Source: a virus
DNA: 35,040 nucleotides
Reading direction: 5' to 3' (one strand)
IMG/VR virus record: IMGVR_UViG_3300042465_002555
Location: 1-35,040 of that record
The position numbers were made by a program, and so were the translations under genes. The notes under the pieces were generated by a model that worked only from the letters and a program-made list of their open reading frames with translations, searched no databases and was not told where the DNA came from. How positions within the stretch are numbered: position 1 is the first letter of the stretch; every line of letters begins with the position of its first letter. Shown piece after piece: positions 8,031-17,507 of this stretch.

Positions 8031-8471
8031 ATGGATTTAAATAGCTTAAAGCCTGTAATGGCTGACGATGGCGCTGTTCTAAACATCGCCCACCCCGAAA
8101 CTGAAGAAGTTATTGAGGGAATGACGATTACTTTGCTTGGTCAAGACAGCAAGGTTTATCGCAAAATTCAACTTGCCAAACAGCAAACCGCATTGAACCG
8201 CATTTCAAAAGGCAAGAAAGCTGTCGATTTTGACGCTGAAAAGCTGGCTGAAGATAGCATTGATGACCTTGTGAAGTTGACTGTTTCTTGGACAGGCTTT
8301 ACGCTTGACGGCGATAAGCTGGAATGCACACCAGATAATGTCCGCAAGGTTTATGGCGAATGGGTTTGGATTAAAGAGCAGGTTGCTGAATTTGTGGCGG
8401 AACGCGCTAACTTTTTTCGCACAAACGCTCCAGCAACTAATACTGTTCGTAAAACAAACAGCGTGGCTTAA
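8031..8471 (+). CDS. Tail assembly chaperone, G-type
   Basis: This 146-aa protein lies between tube and tape measure genes, the place of lambda G and its analogues. These chaperones coat the tape measure while the tube polymerises. Segment PETEEVIEGMTITLLGQDSKVYRK and the helical middle fit the family. The C-terminal tail (FFRTNAPATNTVRKTNSVA) overlaps an open +1 frame that continues into the T part. The run AAC TTT TTT C (T6 at 8412-8417) at codons 128-129 would permit a +1 (or -2) slip. Confidence 0.72.
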   Translation: MDLNSLKPVMADDGAVLNIAHPETEEVIEGMTITLLGQDSKVYRKIQLAKQQTALNRISKGKKAVDFDAEKLAEDSIDDLVKLTVSWTGFTLDGDKLECTPDNVRKVYGEWVWIKEQVAEFVAERANFFRTNAPATNTVRKTNSVA

Positions 8472-8523
8472 CACAATCCCGTTGAAGGCCAAGCGCCCAA
8501 GACGGGAAACCAAGTCAAACGCA

Positions 8524-8850
8524 ATGCCGCCTTTAACTGGTGGGGCTTACCTTATTGAAATATTATTTGAGGTTGGCCCCTCCAAGCCTATAGGCATGGG
8601 TGGTAGCGTTGGCATAGATGAAATTGATTTGGCTGCATGGATGTCAAATCAGAATGTGCAATTAACCCCTTGGGAAGCACAAACTATCAGGCGCTTATCG
8701 CATGAATACGCTGCGATGCTATCTGTTAGCTCTGAACCTAACACGCCAGCGCCTTGGTCTAGCGCCCAAGCAATCACTGATGAAATGCGCGAAAAAATAT
8801 CTAATGCGATGTCTGATTGGAGTAATCGCATCAATACCAAGACAAGATGA
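8524..8850 (+). CDS. Tail assembly chaperone, T part (likely made by frameshift)
   Basis: Conserved-looking sequence starts at MPPLTGGAYLIEILFEVGPS (ATG 8524) and includes a domain usual for the second chaperone (MGGSVGIDEIDLAAWMS, then LTPWEAQTIRRLSHEY). No Shine-Dalgarno precedes 8524. The frame is open upstream through the end of the G gene, so expression as a G-T fusion is likely: about 272 aa if the shift is at the T6 run. The coordinates given are the minimum T segment. Independent initiation cannot be excluded. Confidence 0.65.
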   Translation: MPPLTGGAYLIEILFEVGPSKPIGMGGSVGIDEIDLAAWMSNQNVQLTPWEAQTIRRLSHEYAAMLSVSSEPNTPAPWSSAQAITDEMREKISNAMSDWSNRINTKTR

Positions 8851-8860
8851 CATACTTGTG

Positions 8861-8900
8861 CTATGAGGCTAATTAAGCGATAACGCTCTGGGCCTCATAG
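8861..8900 (+). promoter_or_regulatory. 9-bp inverted repeat before the tape measure gene
   Basis: CTATGAGGC (8861-8869) and GCCTCATAG (8892-8900) are perfect complements separated by 22 bases. The right arm ends in the AGGA ribosome binding site of the tape measure gene, so the hairpin could hide that site. A role in translational control is inferred. Confidence 0.45.
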
Positions 8901-8910
8901 GATATTGCGC

Positions 8911-11900
8911 GTGGCAGATTTAGCTAACCTCAGAATTTCAGTTGATAGCCGTGAGGTTAAAACCGCCACTAGCGATTTGAATAATTTGTCGCGTGCTTCT
9001 GGCGATGCAGAGCAAAAAACAAATGGTCTTGGTCGCGCATTTGGTGGCTTGCGTGGCGTTCTGGCTGGCCTTGGTTTTGGCTTGCTGGCTCGTGAACTTA
9101 TCACAATGGCTGATACTTTCACCAATATGCAAAGCCAAATTAGATTGGTTACCACTAGCACTGCTGAATTGGCTGCTGTTCAAACCCGTTTATTTGAAAT
9201 GGCGCAGAATAGCCGTGTAAGCTATGAAGGAACTGTTGACCTTTATGCACGGCTGGCTCGTTCGACCAAGGCATTGGGCGTTAGCCAAGAGAGCGTATTA
9301 ACTGTAACTGACAGCATCAACAAAGCTTTGTTAGTTTCTGGCACTAGCTCTGCACAAGCATCTGGTGCGTTGATGCAGTTGGGCCAAGCGTTTGCGTCTG
9401 GAACGTTGCGTGGCGATGAACTTAACTCCGTCATGGAAGGTATGCCTCGCGTAGCAACCATGATTGCTGAAGGCATGGGCATCACTGTTGGCGAATTGCG
9501 TAAGCTAGGCGCACAGGGCAAACTGACGGGCGCTGAAGTATTTAACGCCATTATGAAAATGAAGGATAGCGTTGAGGTTGAGGCAGCTAAAATGCCTATG
9601 ACCTTTGGGCAGTCGATGACTGTATTACGCAATTCTCTTATACAATTTGTCGGCAGCGCAAATGAAACATTAGGAATTACAAAAAACCTTGCGGCCTTTG
9701 TCGCCTTGCTTGCAAATAATTTAGATGTGCTTACTGTCGCCGTAGGAACCGCTGGAGCCGCATTTGTTGCTCTTAAAGCGAGCATGGCTGTAAGCTTTGT
9801 TGTTTCTTATATTCGCTCCGTAATCGGTCTGCAAATGGCATTGGGAGCAACAGGCACTGCGTCTGCTATCTTTAGCGCAGGTCTTAAAATGATAGAAGGC
9901 GCATTTCGGTCACTTACGGCGACCATGATGCTCAACCCATTTGTAGCAGTTGCAAGTGCGATTGTTGCTGTGACAACATTGTTATATGCCAACCGCGACG
10001 CACAAGTGCAGGTGGCTGGGCAAACCGTGCGCTTTGGCGACATATTCCTTGGCGTGTTTGAACTAATTAAGCAGGGCGTTGCGTTCGTCACTAAGATATT
10101 CCGTGAAGGTTGGGCGGCTGCTATTGGTTCCGTTGCGCCTAACTTGGCATGGCTTGGCGGCATTTTCAGCAAAGTATTTAGTGCGATTGGCGGCTTCATC
10201 AAAAGCTGGATTAACACACAAATTGGTTTCTTCGCTGGCTTATGGGCTGCTGTAACCGCCATTTTTAAGGGCGAGGACATAACAGACGCTTTTGGCGCAG
10301 CCTTTAAGAAGGATTATGTCGGCGGGTTTGTAAAGCAAGTTGGCAACGGTATTGTTTCGCTTGCAAATCTAGGCGCTCAAGCAAACAAGACCAGCAAAGC
10401 TGCCGTGAGTTTAGGTGAGCAGGGGATGGCTACAGCCACGGCGGCAATGGGCAAGACGGCCAAGAAGACCAAAGAGGCCACAGACGAGCTAAAAAAATAT
10501 CGTGACGCTTTGGCTGATATGGTGGTCGAAGGCAAAAAGATTGGAATGACACCTGAGCAAGCCAAGGCTTTTGATGTTGAAGCACTTGCGGATGAGGCTG
10601 AGGCTGTAGCTAAAGCCAACAAGCTTAATATTGGAACTCTTGCCGACCGAATTCGTCAGCAAGGTATGCTTAATGCACTCAATCAATATGCGGCAGATAT
10701 ACAGAAAAAGGTTTCTGATGAGCTAAAGGATTACGCCAAAGCGATTGCCGATAATAACAAAGCGCATAGTGATACCATGACTACATTAAAGGGCGAAGCA
10801 ACGCTGCTTGGCCTTGTTGGTGTTGAGCGTGAAAAAGCTTCATTGGCTTTAGAGCGTGAAGCTTATGTATTAAAATACGGCGTTACTGCATGGGAAGAAT
10901 ATCATGCAGCGCGAACGGCTAACATTAACGCAAAAAGCGTTATAGATAAAGACATTGAGGCTCTACAAACCCTTACCAACAACCTTGAAACTGCCGCTGG
11001 TATGATTGGTGGCAAAGTTGGTCGAAGCGTCCAAGGTATTTTGAAAACAGAAATAACCTTAAAGGATGGCGAAACTAAAAAGATAAGCGAGGCTATTGCG
11101 GCTACATTCCCGCAACTTGGCTCTGCCTTATCTGCTGTGCTGGCTGGCGCACAAGTTGGCACAAGTGTTGATAGCTTATTTAAATCTGTTGGCATTAAAT
11201 CATCCAAGATGGGCGCACAGGTTGGAGGCGCTATCGGTAGTGCTGCGTTTGGCCCCGTTGGTGCTATCGCTGGCAGCATCTTGGGCGGTGTCCTTGGCGG
11301 TATGCTCAAGAAAACCAAAACAGGTTCTGCAACCATTTCACAGATAGCTGGTCAAGGTATGCAGACTGCACTGTCTGGCAATAGCGCGGCTCTAAGAGAT
11401 GTTGCTAACACAATGGCGACTGGCTTGCTCAAAGGCCTTGGTAGCATGGCAGAGCAGCTTGGCGGCACATTAGGTGGCAACGTCAAGGTCAGCCTTGGTA
11501 TGCGTAACAAAGACTTCGTGGTTGACCCTACTGGCGGTGGTCGCACTAAGGGCGCTGGCGTTAAGAACTTTGGCACAGATGAAGCGGCTGCGGTTGCATA
11601 CGTCACGCAACTGGCAATCCAACAGGGTATCGTCACGGGTATTAGTGCTGGAGCGCAGACCCTTATTCGCGCTGGCAATGACCTAAACGAGCAAGTCCAA
11701 AAGGCGCTGAAGTTTGACCAAGTGTTTAAGGACTTGGTGAACGAGAGCGACCCGCTGCGTGCAAGCCTTGATGAGCTATCCGTTGAAATGGAAAAGCTAA
11801 AGGTTATCTTTGCTGAAGCTGGTGCATCGGCTGCTGACTACGCCAAGCTCGAAGAACTGTATGCTATCAAGCAAGCCAAGGCTATATTTGAAGCTAACAG

Positions 11901-13611
11901 GCCGCGCCGTGAGTTGGAAATTCAACTTATGGAAGCGCAGGGCCGTTCGGTTGAGGCGCTGGCCGCAAGCCGTCAGCTTGAATTGGAAGCAATGGACGCA
12001 TCTTTGCGCTCGTTGCAAAGCATGATTTATGCAGAACAAGACCTTGGTGCTGCCCGTGCAGCAGAGCAAAGCGCCATTTCTGACCTTCGCGCTGCCGTTG
12101 ATATGCTTAATTCCAATGTTGCTGAAGCAGAAGCCAATCTTGCTGAAGCATTAAGGGCGCAGCGTGAGCGTCAAATGGAAAGCTATCGGGCGCAAATTGC
12201 TGACCTTGATGTCATTATTGCCAAGCGTCAGGAAGCTCAAGACGCATTGCGCCGCGCCTATGATGCTGAAATTGCGCGTATTGACGATGAGATTAGCAAG
12301 CGTAATAGCAACATCCAATCGCTTGAAGACGCATACTCAAGTCAATCTAATATCATGCAAGGCACAATTGACCAATTCCGTGACTTCGCATCATCATTGC
12401 GCGATTTTGCAGCAAGCATTATTCCCATGAATGGCACTGGGCCACAATCTTTGGAAGGCTTGCGCCGCCGCTTTGCAGATGTAACCAAGGCTGCTCTTGG
12501 TGGTGACAAAACGGCGATGGGTGAAGTTGTCGGAGTTGGTGGGCAATTACGCGAAAGCATCATGGCAAACGCTACTGACCGCACATCCATGCTGCGTCAG
12601 CTTTATGCGCTACAGGCCCAAACAAACACGGTTGTCAGCGGTGCAGAAGACCAAGCGACTATTGCTGAGAAGCAACTGGCAGAAGCAAAACTGCAAAGCG
12701 ACCATCTTATTGGCATTGAAAACAAGGCTATCGCCCAGCTTAATGCTCAAAAGGAAGCGGCTACTGCGCTTGTTGGTCAGTTTATCCAACTTAGTGAAGC
12801 AACCCTATCAGTTGATGAAGCTATCCGTTTGCTTCAAACAGCCGAGCAAGCAGCTACCAGTGCAGAACAACAGAAAGCTTATCTGCAATTGCAGATTGAT
12901 GCTTTGACAGCCCTTGATGAAAGCGTAATGAGCGTTGAACAAGCGCAACGTGAACTAGATGAAGCAAAGGCAGAACGTGACTCTGTGCTGGCTGAAATTA
13001 ACGCTCGCGGCTTCGGAGAGCTAATTGCGGTAACAAAACAAACAGGCGCTGAAATGGCAAGAATTGCCATGTCCGCAATTGACAGCGCACGGGCATCGGC
13101 GGCACAAGCGCAAGCTGCTTTGGATGCTGCGAAGGCTGCGGCGGCTAAACCTCCTGTTGTTCCTACAGTTGTTCCTCCTGTCGTTTCCGTCCTGCCTGAT
13201 AATGTCATTCCATTCCCAATTATGGGTGGTGGTTCTGGCGCTGCTGGTGGCTTCAACGATATAGGTATTCCGCAAAACCTTTATGGCGGCGGCTCAGGCG
13301 GTGGGAGCTTCCGTGAATTTGGCGTTAATAATAATATCCGTCCATTTGCTAATGGCGGCATCCATAGTGGTGGCCTTCGCGTTGTTGGTGAGAATGGCCC
13401 TGAGCTTGAAGCAACTGGCCCAAGCCGGATTTATAACGCTAACCAACTTGAAGGCATGATGGGCGGCGGCGGAACAGCCGAGGAAGTTAAGGCGCTGCGT
13501 GAAGAACTTAAACTTGCCATGTATCAAATTGCCAAAAATACTGGTAAGAGCTATGACCTAATGAACCGCTGGGATGGTGATGGCTTGCCGCCTGAAAGGA
13601 TAGTTGCCTAA
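8911..13611 (+). CDS. Tape measure protein
   Basis: This 1566-aa protein is the longest in the genome. Its length sets tail length, and its domains are ejected with DNA. The N-terminal ~250 residues (ADLANLRISVDSREVK..., then QLGQAFASGTLRGDELNSVMEGMPRVA) match the common tape-measure N-terminal domain. Hydrophobic segments lie at about 265-370; a Gly/Ala-rich segment (about 760-810) and long coiled coils (about 970-1370) follow, then a Pro-rich and Gly-rich C-terminus with a common tail motif (NGGIHSGGLRVVGENGPEL). GTG at 8911 is chosen because AGGA (8899-8902) lies 8 bases upstream; TTG at 8905 is too close. The next gene overlaps its last base (TAATG). Confidence 0.9.
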   Translation: MADLANLRISVDSREVKTATSDLNNLSRASGDAEQKTNGLGRAFGGLRGVLAGLGFGLLARELITMADTFTNMQSQIRLVTTSTAELAAVQTRLFEMAQNSRVSYEGTVDLYARLARSTKALGVSQESVLTVTDSINKALLVSGTSSAQASGALMQLGQAFASGTLRGDELNSVMEGMPRVATMIAEGMGITVGELRKLGAQGKLTGAEVFNAIMKMKDSVEVEAAKMPMTFGQSMTVLRNSLIQFVGSANETLGITKNLAAFVALLANNLDVLTVAVGTAGAAFVALKASMAVSFVVSYIRSVIGLQMALGATGTASAIFSAGLKMIEGAFRSLTATMMLNPFVAVASAIVAVTTLLYANRDAQVQVAGQTVRFGDIFLGVFELIKQGVAFVTKIFREGWAAAIGSVAPNLAWLGGIFSKVFSAIGGFIKSWINTQIGFFAGLWAAVTAIFKGEDITDAFGAAFKKDYVGGFVKQVGNGIVSLANLGAQANKTSKAAVSLGEQGMATATAAMGKTAKKTKEATDELKKYRDALADMVVEGKKIGMTPEQAKAFDVEALADEAEAVAKANKLNIGTLADRIRQQGMLNALNQYAADIQKKVSDELKDYAKAIADNNKAHSDTMTTLKGEATLLGLVGVEREKASLALEREAYVLKYGVTAWEEYHAARTANINAKSVIDKDIEALQTLTNNLETAAGMIGGKVGRSVQGILKTEITLKDGETKKISEAIAATFPQLGSALSAVLAGAQVGTSVDSLFKSVGIKSSKMGAQVGGAIGSAAFGPVGAIAGSILGGVLGGMLKKTKTGSATISQIAGQGMQTALSGNSAALRDVANTMATGLLKGLGSMAEQLGGTLGGNVKVSLGMRNKDFVVDPTGGGRTKGAGVKNFGTDEAAAVAYVTQLAIQQGIVTGISAGAQTLIRAGNDLNEQVQKALKFDQVFKDLVNESDPLRASLDELSVEMEKLKVIFAEAGASAADYAKLEELYAIKQAKAIFEANRPRRELEIQLMEAQGRSVEALAASRQLELEAMDASLRSLQSMIYAEQDLGAARAAEQSAISDLRAAVDMLNSNVAEAEANLAEALRAQRERQMESYRAQIADLDVIIAKRQEAQDALRRAYDAEIARIDDEISKRNSNIQSLEDAYSSQSNIMQGTIDQFRDFASSLRDFAASIIPMNGTGPQSLEGLRRRFADVTKAALGGDKTAMGEVVGVGGQLRESIMANATDRTSMLRQLYALQAQTNTVVSGAEDQATIAEKQLAEAKLQSDHLIGIENKAIAQLNAQKEAATALVGQFIQLSEATLSVDEAIRLLQTAEQAATSAEQQKAYLQLQIDALTALDESVMSVEQAQRELDEAKAERDSVLAEINARGFGELIAVTKQTGAEMARIAMSAIDSARASAAQAQAALDAAKAAAAKPPVVPTVVPPVVSVLPDNVIPFPIMGGGSGAAGGFNDIGIPQNLYGGGSGGGSFREFGVNNNIRPFANGGIHSGGLRVVGENGPELEATGPSRIYNANQLEGMMGGGGTAEEVKALREELKLAMYQIAKNTGKSYDLMNRWDGDGLPPERIVA

Positions 13612-14504
13612 TGATTATCATTCAGCCCGTTCCTATTACTGCGGCGATGCTGACGGCATCCAACGTGCCAGAGACTGACGCGCCACTTTGGACGGCTGGC
13701 ACGTATTCTCTTGGCACACAGCGCATCTATGAACATCGTGTTTATGAAGTAATTGTTGCCAGCACGACTGACCGCCCTGACATAGGCGCTGCCGCTGCTA
13801 CACCTACATGGCTAGACCTTGGCGCAACTAATCGCTTCAAGATGTTTGACCAAATTATTAGCACTGAAACAGTTTACGCTGGCGAGGTTGATGTTGACAT
13901 TACGCCAGCAGCTATTGTAAATTCGGCTGCATTTTTTGGCCTTTCAGGTAATGAAATTACTCTCACGATTACTGACCCAATTGACGGCGTGGTTTATATT
14001 GAGACACGAAGCCTACAAGATAACACGCTAATCATTGACTGGTATCCTTACTTCTTTGAGGAAATTGCGTATTTATCAGATATGGTTTTCCTTAACCTCC
14101 CCGCTTATGGAAGTGCTACACTTAACGCCGTCGTGGACGCTGGTGCTAGTGATGCAAAGGTAGGTGAAGTTGTCATTGGTAAGCAGCGGACGATAGGCGC
14201 AACTAATTTTGGCACTAGCGTCAGCATTCAAGATTATTCAATAAAGTCCACTGATGAATTCGGTAACACAATCATTGTGCAACGGGCTTACAGTAAACGC
14301 GCTGATTATGATGTTACTGTTGAGACATCATCTGTAGCTGCTGTTCAGAAGGCGCTTGCTGATATTCGCACGACACCCACTGTCTTTGTTGGTGACGAAA
14401 ACCGACCAGAAACATTTGTCTATGGATTTTACAAACAATTTAATATAGTGCTATCTACACCAAGCATATCAGATTGCTCTATTGAGGTTGAAGGATTGGT
14501 TTAA
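13611..14504 (+). CDS. Distal tail / tail tip structural protein
   Basis: This 297-aa protein begins MIIIQPVPITAAMLTASNVPETDAPLW and then has a carbohydrate-binding-module-like small domain (TYSLGTQRIYEHRVYEV, then PTWLDLGATNRFKMFD). This N-terminal pattern recurs in tail-tip proteins of many siphophages. The rest is beta-rich. Placed directly after the tape measure and before the fibres, it most likely forms the tail hub or distal ring. I cannot tell whether it is Dit-like. Coupled at both ends by single-base overlaps. Confidence 0.6.
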   Translation: MIIIQPVPITAAMLTASNVPETDAPLWTAGTYSLGTQRIYEHRVYEVIVASTTDRPDIGAAAATPTWLDLGATNRFKMFDQIISTETVYAGEVDVDITPAAIVNSAAFFGLSGNEITLTITDPIDGVVYIETRSLQDNTLIIDWYPYFFEEIAYLSDMVFLNLPAYGSATLNAVVDAGASDAKVGEVVIGKQRTIGATNFGTSVSIQDYSIKSTDEFGNTIIVQRAYSKRADYDVTVETSSVAAVQKALADIRTTPTVFVGDENRPETFVYGFYKQFNIVLSTPSISDCSIEVEGLV

Positions 14505-15547
14505 TGCCAGCACCGCAAATTACGCCATTACCGACACCGCCCTCGCGCTCACAGTCACCAGATACTTTTAGCGCACAAGCAGATGCTTTCTTGGGTGCGC
14601 TTCCAGAATTCCAGACTGACGCCAACGCGCAAGCTAACTATTTGGATGCCCTTGCTGCAACCGTTGATGGCTATGCTGACGCTGCCCTAGCAAGTCAAAA
14701 TGCAGCAGCAAGCTCTGCGTCCGCCTCTGCATCATCCGCTTCTGCCGCATCTGATAGCGAGGATGCCGCCGCTGCAAGTGAATTGGCCGCCGCTGCATCT
14801 GCCGCTGCTGCACTGGCAAGCGAAAGTGCAGCCTCTGATAGTGAAGACGCCGCGCTTGCAAGCGAAATCGCTGCCGCTGCATCCGCTGCCGAGGCGGAAG
14901 CTATCGTTGCGGGTATTGGCTTCCAAGATGTTGTTTTCATCAATTCTGCGATGTCGCCTTACACGCTTGATGCTGCGTCAAATGGCAAGTTGATTGCTTG
15001 TGATACAACTGGCGGCAATATCGTCGTTAATCTGGACCTTATATCTGGTCTAACGCTGCCATTCACAAGCGGCGTTAAAAAGACCACATCGGATAGCAAT
15101 ACTGTCACCATCAATTGTGCTGTCGGTAACACCTTTGACGATGCCACAACCAGCAAGTCAGTGAACGTCCCTGCTGGCTTTACCTTTATTCCTGACACAG
15201 ACACAAGCCCTGACGTTTGGGCTGCAATCGGCTTTGGCGGCGCTACTGCTGGCCCGATTGGTAGCAGCGGCCTTACAATGGCAACTGATAAGCTGCTTGG
15301 CCGCAATTCTTCTGGCACTGGCGCTATTGAAGAAATTGCACACGCTACGCTGGCTGAAATGCAGGCTGGCACTCAAACCGCAATGCGTGGTATGTCACCA
15401 GCTAACATTGCTGAAGCTATTATCGCACAAGCTATTACAGTAATTGCTGGGGCTTCGGGACAAGTGCTAACCAGCGACGGAACTAATTGGTTTTCTGGCC
15501 CAGCACCGGCCACATCATACGCAACTCTTGTGAAATACGGAATTTAA
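14504..15547 (+). CDS. Ala/Ser-rich tail fibre protein
   Basis: This 347-aa protein has an N-terminal tail-attachment segment (PSRSQSPDTFSAQADAFLGALP), a long Ala/Ser/Asp/Glu helical stalk (about residues 55-145, approximate repeats such as SASSASAASDSEDAA), and a beta-rich C-terminal part with two typical fibre motifs (DKLLGRNSSGTGAIEEI and GASGQVLTSDGTNW). This is the usual build of a trimeric side or central fibre. The purine-rich, repetitive stalk makes long antisense reading frames that are not genes. Confidence 0.75.
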   Translation: MPAPQITPLPTPPSRSQSPDTFSAQADAFLGALPEFQTDANAQANYLDALAATVDGYADAALASQNAAASSASASASSASAASDSEDAAAASELAAAASAAAALASESAASDSEDAALASEIAAAASAAEAEAIVAGIGFQDVVFINSAMSPYTLDAASNGKLIACDTTGGNIVVNLDLISGLTLPFTSGVKKTTSDSNTVTINCAVGNTFDDATTSKSVNVPAGFTFIPDTDTSPDVWAAIGFGGATAGPIGSSGLTMATDKLLGRNSSGTGAIEEIAHATLAEMQAGTQTAMRGMSPANIAEAIIAQAITVIAGASGQVLTSDGTNWFSGPAPATSYATLVKYGI

Positions 15548-15557
15548 GAGGTATATT

Positions 15558-16922
15558 ATGGCCGACCAACTTAAAGAAATCTTTAACGCCGACACTTACC
15601 TGAACTCGTTTTCGGGGGCGTCGAAGACTATTGTCACGACGAACTCAACAACGCAGTATATGATCAAAGACGTTCAGGTTGGGGCTAACACAATTCCGGG
15701 AACAGAGGCGCTTACGGTCAATGGTGTGCCGGTAGCAGCGTCACTGGCCACTAGTGTTGCTGGCTCTGAGATTGTTGACGTAAGCAGCACTGTTGCGCTG
15801 CAACTTCCAGCCACGCCAGTTTATACAAAACTTCTATATAACTCGATGAGAGATGGGTATGGCACCGGCAGTTTTTCTACTGACGCGGCTGTATACACCG
15901 CCGCAATTAACTCAAATTCCTCCTCGACCGCTGTCACGACCGTATCTGCGGCTCTGGCGGCAAGCATTGCCTCAGTAGGCGGTGAACCAACGATAGAACA
16001 TTGGTTTGTCGGCAGTGATTTTTATTATTGGACAAATAACAGTAATAATACTTGGGCGTTTTATAAGCGCACTGGTGGTATTAACGGGACTGAAACACTT
16101 CTGAAAAAGTCTGACAACACTGGGACGATTACTCAAAATCCCGGACAATACGGCTGGGTGCTTTATAGTGCAACGGCAAATAAATTTTATCTTTATGGAA
16201 CCAGCCGCATCGTTGTAACTTACGATCCGACTAATAATACCTCGTCGAGTGTAGCAACCAGCGCCCCTTCGCACTCTACCTATTACCGAGCAACTTTGTC
16301 AAATAACGGGTTAATTTTTGTTATCCCAAGCACTGGTTACTCGACACAAGTATATGCTATCAACCCCGCAAACGGGTTATATATTACGTTTAACGGCCTG
16401 TATGATTGGAACATCCAAGAAGTTGGCGCGGATGCGGGTATGAAAATATTGGTGCATTTCAGTGGAACCCAATATTTTATCTGGCGTACTCAGAGCATAA
16501 ATAGTGCATATTGGTATTTAGCATCGACAAACCCTGCGGTTGTACCGACGTTCCCTTCTTCATCGTCAACAACTTATTCTAACTATATATCAAATGTCGG
16601 CGGTCCCATCACTATTGGGGGTGTTGGCGGCAACATTGTTGCCCAACTTGGCCAAGGATATCTTCCAGACACCTATAGTGCTAATAACGCGGCGTATGTG
16701 TATGTTGTGACCCCAAGCGCAACAGCACCTACTGTAGCGTCATTTAGTATGACAACTGGGGCTGTTACGGTAACTACATTAACTGGGATTTATATCGGAT
16801 CGGGGCGCGGCTTCAAAACATTTAGTCCTACTGCGTCCGCGACCGGAGGAGAAATCGCCAGCACAACCAACTTCCCGCAGCTAATCCGTCTTCGGGTTAC
16901 TGGCGTTGAAACCACACTGTAA
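15558..16922 (+). CDS. Putative receptor-binding / tail fibre tip protein
   Basis: This 454-aa protein is rich in Ser, Thr, Asn and Tyr. It starts MADQLKEIFNADTYLNSFSG and has no recognised enzyme motif. The middle has repeated blocks of about 45-55 residues with a Tyr-aromatic strand followed by Asn/Ser turns (HWFVGSDFYYWTNNSNN, GWVLYSATANKFYLYG, TYYRATLSNNGLIFV), which suggests a beta-propeller or other beta-repeat fold. Its base use (more GGG, TCG, TTC) differs from neighbouring tail genes, as often seen in exchanged receptor-binding genes. Role inferred from position after the fibre gene. Confidence 0.6.
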   Translation: MADQLKEIFNADTYLNSFSGASKTIVTTNSTTQYMIKDVQVGANTIPGTEALTVNGVPVAASLATSVAGSEIVDVSSTVALQLPATPVYTKLLYNSMRDGYGTGSFSTDAAVYTAAINSNSSSTAVTTVSAALAASIASVGGEPTIEHWFVGSDFYYWTNNSNNTWAFYKRTGGINGTETLLKKSDNTGTITQNPGQYGWVLYSATANKFYLYGTSRIVVTYDPTNNTSSSVATSAPSHSTYYRATLSNNGLIFVIPSTGYSTQVYAINPANGLYITFNGLYDWNIQEVGADAGMKILVHFSGTQYFIWRTQSINSAYWYLASTNPAVVPTFPSSSSTTYSNYISNVGGPITIGGVGGNIVAQLGQGYLPDTYSANNAAYVYVVTPSATAPTVASFSMTTGAVTVTTLTGIYIGSGRGFKTFSPTASATGGEIASTTNFPQLIRLRVTGVETTL

Positions 16923-16933
16923 GGAATTAAACC

Positions 16934-17254
16934 ATGCTTTCTTCAGGCCCAAGCCCTTCGCAGACTTCATATGGGAACCCACGGCAGATTGTTGTGATAG
17001 GCTCCGGCTCTAGTACGGTTATGTATACTGTTCCTGCTGGGAAAAAATTCCAAGGGACACTATCTAGCAATACGACTGGCTATACAGTCGCTATCACCCC
17101 AACTGGCGGGTCTATGGCAATGTTTCAAGTGCCCAGTGTTAGTATAGCACCGACGACACCTGCTCTTCCGATTACGTTGGTGGCGGGTTCAATTGTAACA
17201 AATATACCATCCAGCAATAACTCATATCTCATCGGCGTGGAGACAGACGCATGA
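16934..17254 (+). CDS. Small beta-rich tail-tip accessory protein
   Basis: This 106-aa Ser/Thr/Gly-rich protein includes VVIGSGSSTVMYTVPAGKKF, a short beta-sandwich-like pattern common in small proteins beside receptor-binding genes. It follows the receptor-binding candidate by 11 bases with AAGGAATTAAACC and shares its base use, so the two probably moved together. Function not known; fibre cap or chaperone is possible. Confidence 0.55.
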   Translation: MLSSGPSPSQTSYGNPRQIVVIGSGSSTVMYTVPAGKKFQGTLSSNTTGYTVAITPTGGSMAMFQVPSVSIAPTTPALPITLVAGSIVTNIPSSNNSYLIGVETDA

Positions 17255-17502
17255 TTATCGAAATTAACTCAGACCTTTCCGCAACTGTTTACGATGGCAG
17301 CGGCAAGCGTGGCTTTCGCCTTCCGGCCTACAACCCCCGCACGATGGCAAAGTTCGCCAACGAAAACGAAGTGCGTGACTGCGCCGCGTCGTTCATTGGT
17401 GAGGACATCATGGCGGACTTTGATGAAGCGGATTGGCATCCATCGGCCACTGCTTCGGTCGAAGAAGAAGCCGCCGCTGAACCAGCCCCTCCTGCTGAGT
17501 AA
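17251..17502 (+). CDS. Small acidic protein after the tail fibres
   Basis: This 83-aa protein begins MIIEINSDLSATVYDGSGK, contains FRLPAYNPRTMAKFANENEV and ends in an acidic, Pro/Ala-rich tail (EEEAAAEPAPPAE). Coupled to the gene before it (ATGA at 17251). The composition resembles small fibre-associated proteins. No domain recognised. Confidence 0.65.
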   Translation: MIIEINSDLSATVYDGSGKRGFRLPAYNPRTMAKFANENEVRDCAASFIGEDIMADFDEADWHPSATASVEEEAAAEPAPPAE

Positions 17503-17507
17503 ATCCT

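Noticed and set aside
9807-10280. Long minus-strand frames within the tape measure gene
   Set aside because: The tape measure gene is long, continuous and well supported; the antisense frames have no ribosome sites or conserved features.
14700-14890. Apparent tandem repeat array in the fibre gene
   Set aside because: Units are imperfect and of varying length, explained by an Ala/Ser/Asp/Glu coiled-coil stalk; no spacers as in CRISPR.
14695-14943. Ala/Ser-rich minus-strand frame and other antisense frames in the fibre stalk
   Set aside because: They arise from the repetitive Ala/Ser codons of the fibre stalk on the plus strand and have no start signals.
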